Positions 1-7,933 of a stretch of DNA of 28,259 nucleotides are shown here, in pieces. Made by a program: the position numbers and the translations under genes. How positions within the stretch are numbered: position 1 is the first letter of the stretch; each line of letters begins with the position of its first letter. The stretch is from a bacterium (GTDB lineage: Bacteria > Planctomycetota > UBA11346), in NCBI GenBank assembly GCA_020049615.1, contig JAIFKN010000039.1, positions 1-28,259 of the forward strand, given 5' to 3'. The notes beneath the pieces were generated by a model that was not told where the DNA came from, did no database searches, and was given only the letters and a program-made list of their open reading frames with translations.

Positions 1-85
1 CTGATTATACCGCATCAAACCACAATTCGTTGAGGTGCGAATCGGGCACCCATGACGGTCAGAGGCGTCTATCCCCGACAGGCTC
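1..85. mobile_element. Possible end of an insertion sequence (tentative)
   Basis: The AraC-type reading frame that runs leftward from 332 stops making sense at a CTAG sequence (86-89). Left of it, read on the minus strand, the sequence GAGCCTGTCGGGGATAG has the look of an insertion-sequence terminal repeat. Insertion at CTAG with a TA duplication is a habit of some IS5-family (IS427-type) elements, which is why I suggest that group. The transposase and the other end are outside the window, so the family is not shown. A short open stretch in frame 1 ends at 31-33 and could be a transposase C-terminus, but nothing in it is diagnostic. Confidence 0.3.
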
Positions 86-332
86 CTAGGCAGTCGCCGG
101 GCGTCAGCTCGCGATGGACCAGGGAGGCGCCTTCGCAGAAGCCGCGCCCGGCGACGAGGTACACCAGGCCCCAGCAGGGCCGCTGCCAGTGCGGATGCGT
201 CGGGTTGTGGCTGCCGCGGCCATGGAAGCCGGCGTCGCGCAGGCGCAGGCCGCCGTGTTCGGGCGGGTCGCCGACCGCCACCCGGCGATAGCGCCGGCCC
301 ATTTTCGACATCTTTTTGTCCATGGTGGCCAT
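69..332 (-). pseudogene. Truncated AraC-family regulator, N-terminal cupin part only
   Basis: The 87-residue frame resembles the start of the AraC arabinose-binding-like (cupin) sensor domain. It has a His-Pro-His-Trp stretch, then GLVYLVAGRG and a REL.PGDC segment, which in AraC regulators is normally followed by about 200 residues including the helix-turn-helix domain. Here it ends after PGDC with a few unrelated residues and a stop (69-71). The DNA-binding part is therefore missing and the gene is very probably inactive. The break coincides with the presumed insertion-sequence end at about 85-90. It lies divergently, 46 bp from the GH78-like gene, the usual arrangement of a regulator and its glycosidase target. 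The start at 332 is uncertain; a methionine ten codons further in is an alternative. Confidence 0.5.
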
Positions 333-378
333 TCTCTAGCCCATCTACAACATACCATGCCTGATCAGAGGATACTGC

Positions 379-3141
379 ATGACCGCCTCCGCCTGGATCT
401 GGACCGACGCCCACGGCAGCGACCGCAACGACTTCTCGCTGTTCCGCCGCGTGCTGGAGCTGCCGGCCTGGCCGGACTCCGCCGAGCTGCACCTCTTCGC
501 CGACGCCCGCTACCGCCTGCGGGTCAACGGCACCATCGTTGGCTACGGCCCCGGCCGCTTCGTGCCGGCGCATCCGGCTTTCGACACCATCGACCTCAAA
601 CCGTGGCTGAGGCCGGGCACCAACGTGGTGCTGGTCGAGGCCTGGGCGCCGAACGCCAGCAGCTTCCAGGCCATGCCCGAGTCGCGCGGCGGCTTCATCG
701 CCTGGGGCGCGATCAGCTGCCCCGGCGAGCAGTCCGATCTCGCCACGCCCGGCGCCTGGCGCTGCCGCCGCAGCGATGCGTGGGACGGCAGCGCACCGGC
801 CTTCAGCTTCGCCCAGGGGCCGGTCGAGATCCTCGACGCCGCCCGTCTGCCGGACGCCTGCTCCGCCGATGCTGCGGGATGGCAGGCGCCGGTGGAGCGC
901 AGCGATGGCCCGTGGGGTCCGCTGGAGCCGCGCAGCGTCCCCGCCTTCGGCCACCGCCTGCAGCGGCCGGCCCGCATCGCCCTGCTCGCCGCCCTCGACG
1001 ACCGCGAGGAGCGTGTCTCCTGCCGCTGCTTCGTCCCCGGCATGCGCGCCAGACGCGGCAACGGCCCGCGGCTGCGCTTCCCCTACGCCCTCGCCATCCG
1101 CTCGCCGAAGGCCCAGAGCGTGACCCTGGGCCTGTTCTGGGGTCCGCACTATCTCAACGGCGCCGAGTTGACGCTGCAAGACGACCCGGTGCACCGCCAG
1201 AACGCGCAGGCCGCTGTGCAGGAGGGCTGGAACCTGCTCTATGGCGAGCCCGAGGTGCTCACCGACATCTGGGCCCAGTACGTGGCGGTGCCGCGCGATG
1301 CTGGTCTGGAGCTGTCGCCGCTGCACCACGGCCCGGCCCTGCCCGAAGACCAATTGGCCGCCCAGCGCGGCGCCGTACCGGCCACCCGCGAGGACGTTGC
1401 CCGCCTGCCCTTCGCCTGGCAGGAGTCCCGAGTGGCCGTCGCCGGCGCCATCCCCGCCCGCGACATCGCCTGGGACGTTCCCGGCCGCGAGCTGTGCCGC
1501 GATGCCCCGACCACCTTCCCGATCGCACTCGATGCCAGCCGGGACCCCGCCGGCTGGGTCGTCCAATGCGATTTCGCCGGCGAGTTCCTCGGCCATGCGG
1601 TCATCGACCTCGAGGCGCCGGCCGGAACGGTGGTCGATATCGCCAGCGAGGAGCGCCGCCGCGCTGACGGGCTGCTCGGTCTCTACACCTCCAATCCGTT
1701 CACCGACGCCGCCGACCGCGTCGTCCATGCCGGTGGCCGGCGCACGATCGAGCTCTACCACCCCCGCGGCGGCCGCTTCCTGCAGCTGACCGTGCGCCCG
1801 CCGCGCGGGGCCGGCGCCGTCAGCGTGCATGGCATCGCCGTGCGCGACCACCAGGTGCCGATCGCCCGCGAGGGCACCTTCGCCTGCCCGGATCCGGTCT
1901 TCGCCTGGACCTGGGACGCCTGCCACCGCACGCTGCAGGCCTGCGTCGAGGACGCCTTCCTCGACTGCCCGTGGCGCGAGCGCGGCACCTACCTCGGCGA
2001 CTCGCTGGTCGAGACCGCCACCCTGGCGGCGTTCTCCCGCGACCTGTCGGTGGCCAAGCGCAGCCTGCGGCTGTGGGCGCAGGGCCAGCTGCCCGACGGA
2101 CAGATGCAGGCCTGCGTGCCCAGCTGGCATCGCAAGCCGCACGAGGACTTCTCGCTGATCTGGATCCTCCTCCTGCATCACCTCTGGCGCTGCGATGGCG
2201 ATCTCGCCGACGCCGGCCGCTGGTGGCCCGTGGTGGGCCGCATCCTGGCGAGCCCGGCGTGGCAGGCCGGCGCCGACGGGCTGTGGGACATGGGGCCGGG
2301 GACGCACCAGTTCATCGACTGGGGGGTGGTGAAGGAGGACCGCATCGGCGACGCCAACGGCAGCATCAACGCCTACCGCCATCGCGCCCTGGTCTGCGCC
2401 GGCGAGCTGGCGCGGGCCCTCGGCCGCAGCGACGAGGCGGCGGGTTTCGCCGCCCAGGCAGAGGCCGTGGCCGCCGCCTACCGCCGACGGCTGTGGCTCG
2501 CCGACGAGGGCCGCTTCGCCCGCCACACCGTCGGCGGCCAGCCCTCGCGCGACGGCGACGCCCTGCATGCCAACGCCCTGGCCCTGGCCTTCGGCCTTGC
2601 CGACACGCAGCAGGTGCCGGGCGTCATCGCCCACATCGAACGCGGTCTGGAGAGGAACCTCGAACGCGGTCTCAAGGGACGCGGTCAGGGGCACTTCGAA
2701 CTGTATTTCCTGTCCTACGTGCTGGAGGGCCTGTACCGCCACGGCCGCAGCGAGCTCGCCGAGCGGGTGATGCGCGAGCACTGGGGTCTGACCATGGCGC
2801 ACGGAGCCTGGACGATCTGGGAATGCTTCGGCAGCGGCGCCGCCGGTCTGGGCAGCCTGTGCCACGCCTGGAGCACCACGCCCGCGCGCTGGTTCCATGA
2901 GCGCATCCTCGGCGTCCGCCCGGAACGCGACGGTGACCTCACCCGTCTGCTCATCGCCCCCGATAGCGGGTTGGACTGGGCCGAGGGAGCGGTGCCGCAT
3001 CCTGCCGGCCTGGTCCGCGTCGCGTGGCGGCGCAGCGGCGACCGTCTGGAGCTGCGCGCCAGCGCCCCGGCCGGCGTGCACCTGCGCGTCGAGCCGGGTC
3101 CGGCCTTCGCCGGCCTGCGCCTGGACGCGCGCCTCGGCTGA
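379..3141 (+). CDS. GH78-like alpha-L-rhamnosidase family protein
   Basis: The 920-residue protein has the architecture of bacterial alpha-L-rhamnosidases, inverting enzymes that release L-rhamnose from glycans and glycosides. The N-terminal about 130 residues form a beta-sandwich-like region (WIWTDAHGS, later YRLRVNG and GYGPGR). The alpha/alpha barrel carries DCPWRERGTYLGDS at about residues 529-542, the counterpart of the family's DCPQRDER...GD catalytic stretch. A Trp-Glu pair at 814-815 lies where the general-base glutamate sits, followed by a LCHAWS motif typical of the barrel's end. The start is supported by AGAGGA about seven bases upstream. No signal peptide is evident, so a cytoplasmic location is likely. 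The catalytic stretch differs from classical GH78, so another rhamnoside-like substrate is possible. Its divergent regulator is truncated. Confidence 0.8.
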   Translation: MTASAWIWTDAHGSDRNDFSLFRRVLELPAWPDSAELHLFADARYRLRVNGTIVGYGPGRFVPAHPAFDTIDLKPWLRPGTNVVLVEAWAPNASSFQAMPESRGGFIAWGAISCPGEQSDLATPGAWRCRRSDAWDGSAPAFSFAQGPVEILDAARLPDACSADAAGWQAPVERSDGPWGPLEPRSVPAFGHRLQRPARIALLAALDDREERVSCRCFVPGMRARRGNGPRLRFPYALAIRSPKAQSVTLGLFWGPHYLNGAELTLQDDPVHRQNAQAAVQEGWNLLYGEPEVLTDIWAQYVAVPRDAGLELSPLHHGPALPEDQLAAQRGAVPATREDVARLPFAWQESRVAVAGAIPARDIAWDVPGRELCRDAPTTFPIALDASRDPAGWVVQCDFAGEFLGHAVIDLEAPAGTVVDIASEERRRADGLLGLYTSNPFTDAADRVVHAGGRRTIELYHPRGGRFLQLTVRPPRGAGAVSVHGIAVRDHQVPIAREGTFACPDPVFAWTWDACHRTLQACVEDAFLDCPWRERGTYLGDSLVETATLAAFSRDLSVAKRSLRLWAQGQLPDGQMQACVPSWHRKPHEDFSLIWILLLHHLWRCDGDLADAGRWWPVVGRILASPAWQAGADGLWDMGPGTHQFIDWGVVKEDRIGDANGSINAYRHRALVCAGELARALGRSDEAAGFAAQAEAVAAAYRRRLWLADEGRFARHTVGGQPSRDGDALHANALALAFGLADTQQVPGVIAHIERGLERNLERGLKGRGQGHFELYFLSYVLEGLYRHGRSELAERVMREHWGLTMAHGAWTIWECFGSGAAGLGSLCHAWSTTPARWFHERILGVRPERDGDLTRLLIAPDSGLDWAEGAVPHPAGLVRVAWRRSGDRLELRASAPAGVHLRVEPGPAFAGLRLDARLG

Positions 3142-3144
3142 CCT

Positions 3145-3383
3145 TCAGCGCGGATCGCGGCAGAGCGCGACCAGGTCGTCCAGGGCCATCACCGTGTCGG
3201 CGGCGCCGTACCAGATATGCACTTCGCCGGACGGTTTGAGCACCATGCCGGTGGGGAAGATGATGTGGTTGCGGAAGCCGCCATCGTCCTCGTAGGGGGC
3301 CTCGGGAAGATCAGTGGCTGCTTGCTCATGCCGACGACCTTGGACGGATCTTGCAGGCTGCTGCTCGCTGGCACGGCTGCTGC
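3145..3383 (-). pseudogene. GH130 glycoside phosphorylase remnant, truncated and frameshifted
   Basis: Read leftward, one frame gives LQDPSKVVGMSKQPLIFP (about 3353-3300). After a one-base shift near 3302-3308 the other frame gives EAPYEDDGGFRNHIIFPTG, followed by HIWYGAADTVMALDDL and a stop at 3145-3147. Together these match the C-terminal signature of GH130 beta-mannoside phosphorylases and hydrolases (DPSKVIGRS...EAPYE...FPxG...YYGAADT). Restoring one G (CCGGAG for CCGAG) would rejoin the frames. Everything upstream of this last about 70 residues is missing, and an in-frame stop lies just 5' of it. It is a dead remnant lying tail-to-tail with the GH78-like gene, probably left by a deletion or rearrangement of a glycan-degradation locus. 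Confidence 0.7.
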
Positions 3384-3405
3384 ATCATTCTACCCTGACG
3401 TTCAC

Positions 3406-4230
3406 ATGCCCGACTACGAGATCGACCACGGCGAACCAGCGGCATCCCCTGCGCCGGCGCCAGCGCAGCCGGTCGTCGATCCCGCTGCGGCCCGCTGCGC
3501 CGAGGCGGCGCGCACGGCGGCGGTGGCCTCCATCCAGGGCGCCGAGCGCCAGCGTCATCACGTCGACATGCTCGCCCTCGCAGTGGCGGGCCTGTGCGGC
3601 CAGGGGCTGGGCGGGGCTACGCGGGTCGAGCAGTGGAACGGAGGCGACACGCTCGGCCTGCTCGCCGCCGTCGCCGGGCTGGGCGTGGCTGGCTGGATGT
3701 GGCGGCGCGCGCGCGTCACCGCCGAGGCGTTGTGGGCGACGCCGGTGCCGCTCGACGACGATGCGATCCGCAAGCTGTCGCTGCAGGACGAGACCAAGCG
3801 CGAGCGCGAGCGTCAGCGCCGCGACGAGGAGTTCGCGCGCATCGAACTGCTTGAGATCGATCTCGCCCTGTGCCGCCGGCGCCTGCGCCTGGCGGTCTGG
3901 GGCGCGGGTGCCGGTTCGGCATGCGGTTGGATGTGCGCCGCCACCGGGCCCTCCGGCAGCATGGCGATGGCCGCCACGCTGGCCGCCATCCCCGGATCCA
4001 TCCTCGGTTGGCGCATCGCTGGCGGCGGCTGGCCGGCGCAGCTGGTGCAGCGCACGGTCATCACGGCATTGCCGGCAACGGGGCTGGCTGCGGCTGTGGC
4101 GCTCGACACGTCGCTGTTGTGGGCCCCGCTCGGTGCGGTGCTGGCCGCCGGCGCGGGCTGGTGGTGGCGGCAGCGCGTGTGCGACCTTGCCGGGTGCGGC
4201 CCCGAGGCGCCTGCGACCGACCCGGCGTAG
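3406..4230 (+). CDS. Hypothetical membrane protein with charged central helix
   Basis: I do not recognise this 274-residue protein. It has an Ala/Pro-rich N-terminus (residues 10-28) and a hydrophobic segment at about 82-100. A highly charged stretch follows at about 120-150 (DETKRERERQRRDEEFARIE), probably helical or coiled-coil. Hydrophobic segments follow at about 162-182, 186-206 and 218-253, ending in a Trp triplet. It is probably an inner-membrane protein with a cytoplasmic helical loop. I chose the ATG at 3406 because earlier in-frame codons run through the GH130 remnant; no clear ribosome binding site precedes it. It sits directly beside the rearrangement point of that remnant, so its present 5' region may be new. 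Confidence 0.5.
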   Translation: MPDYEIDHGEPAASPAPAPAQPVVDPAAARCAEAARTAAVASIQGAERQRHHVDMLALAVAGLCGQGLGGATRVEQWNGGDTLGLLAAVAGLGVAGWMWRRARVTAEALWATPVPLDDDAIRKLSLQDETKRERERQRRDEEFARIELLEIDLALCRRRLRLAVWGAGAGSACGWMCAATGPSGSMAMAATLAAIPGSILGWRIAGGGWPAQLVQRTVITALPATGLAAAVALDTSLLWAPLGAVLAAGAGWWWRQRVCDLAGCGPEAPATDPA

Positions 4231-4231
4231 G

Positions 4232-4585
4232 CTACTGGACGGCGATGTAGACCGTCTTGCTGCCGGTCTTGAACAGCGATTCGTCGCGCACGTCCTCGAA
4301 GCGCGGGCCGTGGCACTGCTTCAACCAGGTGGCGACCTGGTTCTGCACCTCGACCGTGGCCTTGGCGTTGGCCGAGGAGAACAGCGCGCTGACGGTGAAG
4401 CCGCGGCGCACGCTCGGCCCCTTGCCGAGATCGTTGTCGGCCAGGCCGATGCGCACCTTCTGGAAGGGCTTGCCGCCGAGCAGGCGGACGACCTGGGATT
4501 TGGCCCCTTCGGATCCGCGCTTCACCAGGCTCTGCAGAGCCAGCTCCGCGGGATCGATCTGAGGCTTGTTCGACGACAGGGCCAT
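4232..4585 (-). CDS. Small conserved-looking hypothetical protein (117 aa)
   Basis: The reading frame codes for a soluble 117-residue protein beginning MALSSNKPQIDPAEL, with no signal peptide or membrane segment. AGGAGA seven bases before the ATG fixes this start over longer in-frame possibilities. The middle contains GGKPFQKVRIGLADNDLG and the end KTGSKTVYIAVQ, suggesting a compact alpha/beta fold. I cannot assign a family. It overlaps no neighbour but ends almost at the stop codon of the convergent membrane protein. A 16-bp perfect palindrome lies about 110 bp upstream and may belong to its promoter. Confidence 0.65.
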   Translation of the reverse strand: MALSSNKPQIDPAELALQSLVKRGSEGAKSQVVRLLGGKPFQKVRIGLADNDLGKGPSVRRGFTVSALFSSANAKATVEVQNQVATWLKQCHGPRFEDVRDESLFKTGSKTVYIAVQ

Positions 4586-4697
4586 CGTGGTTCTCCTCGG
4601 TGCGGGAATATCCGCAGGTGGCCGGGGCGCACAATCGCCAAGGAGTGCTGCGAGGCGTCGCGGTCGCCGCTGCAACGTTTGCAACACTTCAGCTAAA

Positions 4698-4713
4698 CCC
4701 TGAATATTCAGGG
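4698..4713. promoter_or_regulatory. Perfect 16-bp palindrome CCCTGAATATTCAGGG
   Basis: Eight-base arms meet without a spacer, as in a homodimer operator. The site lies in an AT-richer gap between two minus-strand genes, eight bases after one stop codon and 112 bases before the next start codon. A second shorter dyad (CTGTTCAG) follows at 4717-4724. The lack of a loop and of a T-tract argues against an intrinsic terminator. The binding protein is unknown. Confidence 0.35.
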
Positions 4714-4720
4714 CGTCTGT

Positions 4721-5635
4721 TCAGGCGATTAAGGTTCGTACCGCAGCGCCAGTGAGCGGGATGGAGCCTGAGGCCAGCGTCCATTCCTGGCGGTGCTCGA
4801 GCACCTCGTCGGTCTTGAGCACGGCGTGCGGGCCCATCGTCTCCATCTCGACCATGAAGTTCTCAGGGCCGACGTACATGGCGATGTTGGCGTTGGCCGG
4901 ATAGGCAGCCCCGCGCTCGTAGGGGGTGCGGATGGCGAAGGTCAGGTTGCGCGCCGGATCGACCAGGGCGATGGCGCCGGCCGGGGTCTGCACCATGCGC
5001 TTGGTCTCGCGACCCTTGGGCGTCAGCACGTAGGCGTCGTCGGTCAACTCGCCCTGCTCTTCACGGAAGCTGTTGGTGCCGTGACCGGCCCAGCAGCGGA
5101 AGACCGTGATGGTGGCGGTGTCCCAGCCGCTGCCGTCGCCCAGTGGTACAACGTAACGGGTATGCGGACCTGGGCGGGTGCACGTCAGCGCCCACAGGCC
5201 GCAGCCGAGCAGCATGTTGCTGCGGTTGGCGATGCGGTTGATCACCTCGATGCGGTCGTTGCGCAGGATGCGCACGCTGATCGAGCGCTGGGTGCGGGTC
5301 TCGCCGCACAGGGCGCCGGTGACGGTGAAGCCGTCGGCGGTCGTGGTGCAGGTGCCGGGGGCGTCGTCGTTGGCGTAGGTCTGCTCGTCCTCGTCGGCGC
5401 CCATGCGCGCGGTCCACACGCGGTGGCCGCCGCGCAGGTGCCAGGGGCGCTTCGCCTCGGGCTCGCGCACATACCGCAGGGGGTCGTTCTCCTCCCACAG
5501 CAGCAGGTTCTCGCCTCCCGGCGGCGACAACCAGGCGATGCGCGGCCCGGTGCCGTGCACGGCGACCAGGCGCAGGGCTGGAGTGGTGAGCTCGACGGCG
5601 GCGAAGCCGGCGTGGGTGATGGCGCGGATGGGCAT
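4721..5635 (-). CDS. DUF4380-like protein (galactose-mutarotase-like fold)
   Basis: The 304-residue protein resembles the DUF4380 group, found beside carbohydrate-utilisation genes and predicted to adopt the beta-sandwich fold of aldose 1-epimerases. It starts with ITHAGFAAVELTTPALRLVAV, followed by GPRIAWLSPPGGENLL (about 30-45), matching the G-x-RI...G.NLL region. Later come an HLRGGHRVW stretch, a predicted sugar-binding-face segment and a closing VLKTDEVLEHRQEWTL. No signal peptide is seen. The ATG at 5635 has GGAG about eight bases upstream. The frame is open far upstream of this ATG, but that part is only the shadow of the next gene. It is 50 bp downstream of the 424-residue membrane-anchored protein on the same strand, probably co-transcribed. 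The biochemical activity is not known. Confidence 0.65.
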   Translation of the reverse strand: MPIRAITHAGFAAVELTTPALRLVAVHGTGPRIAWLSPPGGENLLLWEENDPLRYVREPEAKRPWHLRGGHRVWTARMGADEDEQTYANDDAPGTCTTTADGFTVTGALCGETRTQRSISVRILRNDRIEVINRIANRSNMLLGCGLWALTCTRPGPHTRYVVPLGDGSGWDTATITVFRCWAGHGTNSFREEQGELTDDAYVLTPKGRETKRMVQTPAGAIALVDPARNLTFAIRTPYERGAAYPANANIAMYVGPENFMVEMETMGPHAVLKTDEVLEHRQEWTLASGSIPLTGAAVRTLIA

Positions 5636-5685
5636 GATGGACTCCGGAGCGACGCAGGCTGGCGGCCGGGAGGCTCCGTCCAGCC

Positions 5686-6960
5686 TCAGGGCGCCGGCGG
5701 CGGGTCCGCTGCCTTCGGGCTGCCCAGCGGACCATAGAGCGGCCAGCAGCGGTCGTTGCGCGGATCGCCGCCATCGTCGATCCCGTCGGCGCCGACGCTG
5801 TAGGCGCCGATCAGAAGCCCGTCGCGCTCGACGCGGTGCAGCGGTTTGGCGCCTGGCTCGAGAGCATCCGCCGGCCAGGTCGTCCCGCGCAATTCGGCGG
5901 CGAGGACCAGCAGGCGCATGCGCGCGACGTGGACGCCGGCGATCACCGGGACCGCCACCGGCATGGTCATCGCCGGGAGCAAGGTGCCCGGGCGCCACCA
6001 CGAGGTCTGGCGCGCCGTGGCCTCGGCGGTGCGGGCGGCGGCGAGCTGCCCAGCGACATCGAGCGGGTCGCCCTGCGCTGCGGCGATGTCCTGCATCAGG
6101 GTGATGGTGCGTGCGCGTCCGGCGCGCAGCGCGACGGCGAAACCCCAGGCGTCGAAGGAGAAGGTACCGCCCTGGCGACCCAGGCGACGCCACACCTCCG
6201 CCGGATCGGCGGAGGCGGCGAAGCCGCGCAGCGAGGCGAGGTCGTTGCGCCACGCCTGGGCCAATCCGGCCGGCGCGAGCGGTGCGAGGGCTTCGGCGCG
6301 GGACGCGATCTGCGCCTTCGCCTCGCCGAGGTCGGCGGCGCGGGCGATCACCGCAGTGCACCACTGCTCGATCAGGTTCGCCTGGACCATCAGGCGCAGC
6401 AGGCCGGGCGGTTCCCGCGCCGGAATCAGCGCAGCGGCGGTGAGGATCTCCTCCGCCAGCCCGGCCGTCGGCACGAGCAGGATGCGTTCGCAGCGCAGGC
6501 GCATGTGCCGGCGCAGGGCGGCGACGTCGGGCAGGGTGGCGGCCGGCGAGAGGTCGCGGTGCGCGTCGACCGCGGCATCGCCCAGGCGGGCGAGGATCGC
6601 GGCGCTCTCGTCCACGGCTTTGGCGTCGAGCGCGGCATGGTGGACGGCCAGCTCCGCCGGCCGCGCCTGGCCGGGGACCGGCAGCCAGCCCTTGGCCGCC
6701 TCGTTCTCACCGTAGGGCTGGAGTTGCGCGCCGATGGCCAGCAGACGCCGCCAGTCGGCGGTACGTTCGGCGGTGGTGGCGGCGAAGGCGATGTCGGCGG
6801 GCAGCAATGGCAGCTTCAGCTCCCGCGTCCTGGCGTCGACCGCTTCGAGGTCGCCGTCGCTGTGCAGCCACAGACCGAGGCAGGCGACGAAGATGCCGAA
6901 CAGGCAGACGATCAGGACCAGGGTCTGCCACCAGTTCAGGCGGCGCAGGAGGGCTATCAT
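5686..6960 (-). CDS. Membrane-anchored hypothetical protein with pseudopilin-like tail
   Basis: The 424-residue protein has a single N-terminal transmembrane helix (about residues 11-32, WWQTLVLIVCLFGIFVACLGLW) after a short basic stretch, placing the rest outside the inner membrane. The body is Ala/Leu/Arg-rich and probably all-helical, with no motif I recognise. The C-terminus reads GLLIGAYSVGADGIDDGG followed by an Asp/Asn-rich segment. This resembles the conserved tail of type II secretion/type IV pseudopilin-related proteins of the PVC bacteria (YSVGxNGxDDGG). It lacks a prepilin peptidase site at its start. It precedes the DUF4380-like gene by 50 bp and is divergent from the gene at 7081. 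Confidence 0.6.
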   Translation of the reverse strand: MIALLRRLNWWQTLVLIVCLFGIFVACLGLWLHSDGDLEAVDARTRELKLPLLPADIAFAATTAERTADWRRLLAIGAQLQPYGENEAAKGWLPVPGQARPAELAVHHAALDAKAVDESAAILARLGDAAVDAHRDLSPAATLPDVAALRRHMRLRCERILLVPTAGLAEEILTAAALIPAREPPGLLRLMVQANLIEQWCTAVIARAADLGEAKAQIASRAEALAPLAPAGLAQAWRNDLASLRGFAASADPAEVWRRLGRQGGTFSFDAWGFAVALRAGRARTITLMQDIAAAQGDPLDVAGQLAAARTAEATARQTSWWRPGTLLPAMTMPVAVPVIAGVHVARMRLLVLAAELRGTTWPADALEPGAKPLHRVERDGLLIGAYSVGADGIDDGGDPRNDRCWPLYGPLGSPKAADPPPAP

Positions 6961-7080
6961 GGGCGGTAGGGCAAGCTACTGCGCAGCGGATCCCACGGTA
7001 GCCGGAAGGGGCGATGGCCAGTGCGGAAGCCGACCAGGCCGGATGGTTGCGGGACGTGAGCCGCAAGTAGTCTGCACCGC

Positions 7081-7869
7081 GTGCCATCGACCGACCCTGA
7101 GCCGGCAACCGAGCAGGCGAACAATGCCAGCATCCTGCTCAATGTGTCCTGGCGGGCGTGGCGGCTGCTCGGCCGCGACTGCGGTCCGGTCCGCACCACG
7201 GTCCTGCGCCTGGCCCTGGTCACGGGCGGTCCACCGATCATCGAGCGCGTCGATGGCAAGCCGCTGGGGGCGATAGCCGAACGCTGTCGCGGATCGATCG
7301 AGCAGGCCCTGCTCGATCTGCGTGAACGCTCCCGGGCGCGCAGGGTCACCAGCCGCCACCTGCGGGATGCTCACCCGCCTGGCGATCCGCCACCGCCTGC
7401 GCCCGAGGAGGCCGGATCCGCCCTTGAGCCGCGCATGCCGGATGGATCGGCGGTCCCTCGACCTGGGCCGTACAAACGCCCGCCAACCGGCATCTTCCGT
7501 TGCGACAAGCAGGCGATCACCGATCGCATCGATCGCCTGAAACGCGACGCACGGCCGGCCGAGCCGGAGCCGAAGCCTGAATCGAAGCCTGAGCCGAAGT
7601 CCGATCCCAAGACTGACGCCATCGCCAGGCTGGCGGCCCTGCGCGCCCTGCATGCGACCCGGAAGAGCGACGATGGCGCCGTCACCCCGTTCGATGCGGC
7701 GCCGGCGGCACCCGAGACGACCGGACCGCCGGACAAGCGCTCCTCATCCGTGTTCCGCTGCGAGCGCGAGGTCATCACCGACCGCATCACCCGCTTGAAG
7801 CGCAAGGCCGACATCACGCCGCTGTCCCCACCCTCGCTGGGCGAAGGGGAGGCGCCGAAGACAGGATAG
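7081..7869 (+). CDS. Hypothetical protein with duplicated FRC..ITDRI.RLKR motif
   Basis: I do not recognise this 262-residue protein. Residues about 18-90 may form a small folded domain (SILLNVSWRAWRLLGRDCGP...). The rest is Pro/Glu/Lys-rich and probably disordered. Within it the motif FRC-x4-ITDRI-x-RLKR occurs twice, at about residues 139-155 and 225-241, each preceded by a Pro/Lys/Arg-rich linker. Between them lies a run of E-P-K repeats and a helix DAIARLAALRALHATRK. Repeated basic peptides joined by disordered linkers suggest binding of a partner protein or nucleic acid. The start is a GTG at 7081; no good ribosome binding site is visible, so a later start is possible. It is divergent from the membrane-anchored protein. 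Confidence 0.5.
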   Translation: MPSTDPEPATEQANNASILLNVSWRAWRLLGRDCGPVRTTVLRLALVTGGPPIIERVDGKPLGAIAERCRGSIEQALLDLRERSRARRVTSRHLRDAHPPGDPPPPAPEEAGSALEPRMPDGSAVPRPGPYKRPPTGIFRCDKQAITDRIDRLKRDARPAEPEPKPESKPEPKSDPKTDAIARLAALRALHATRKSDDGAVTPFDAAPAAPETTGPPDKRSSSVFRCEREVITDRITRLKRKADITPLSPPSLGEGEAPKTG

Positions 7870-7874
7870 CCGAC

Positions 7875-7895
7875 GATCATATATCATATATGATC
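7875..7895. promoter_or_regulatory. 21-bp operator-like palindrome upstream of eda
   Basis: Two perfect 10-base arms, GATCATATAT and ATATATGATC, flank a single central C. The AT-rich ATATAT-ATGAT dyad is typical of GntR/FadR-type operators, which commonly control sugar-acid catabolic genes. It lies 38 bp before the KDPG aldolase start codon, where a repressor would block transcription. No GntR regulator gene is in the window. Confidence 0.55.
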
Positions 7896-7933
7896 CGTCT
7901 TGCCCAGTCGATGCCGGGCGATAGACCAGAGAC

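Noticed and set aside
5636..6364. Upstream extension of the DUF4380-like gene in the same frame
   Set aside because: It is the antiparallel-free shadow of the 424-residue gene in another frame of the same strand, and a Shine-Dalgarno sequence marks the ATG at 5635.
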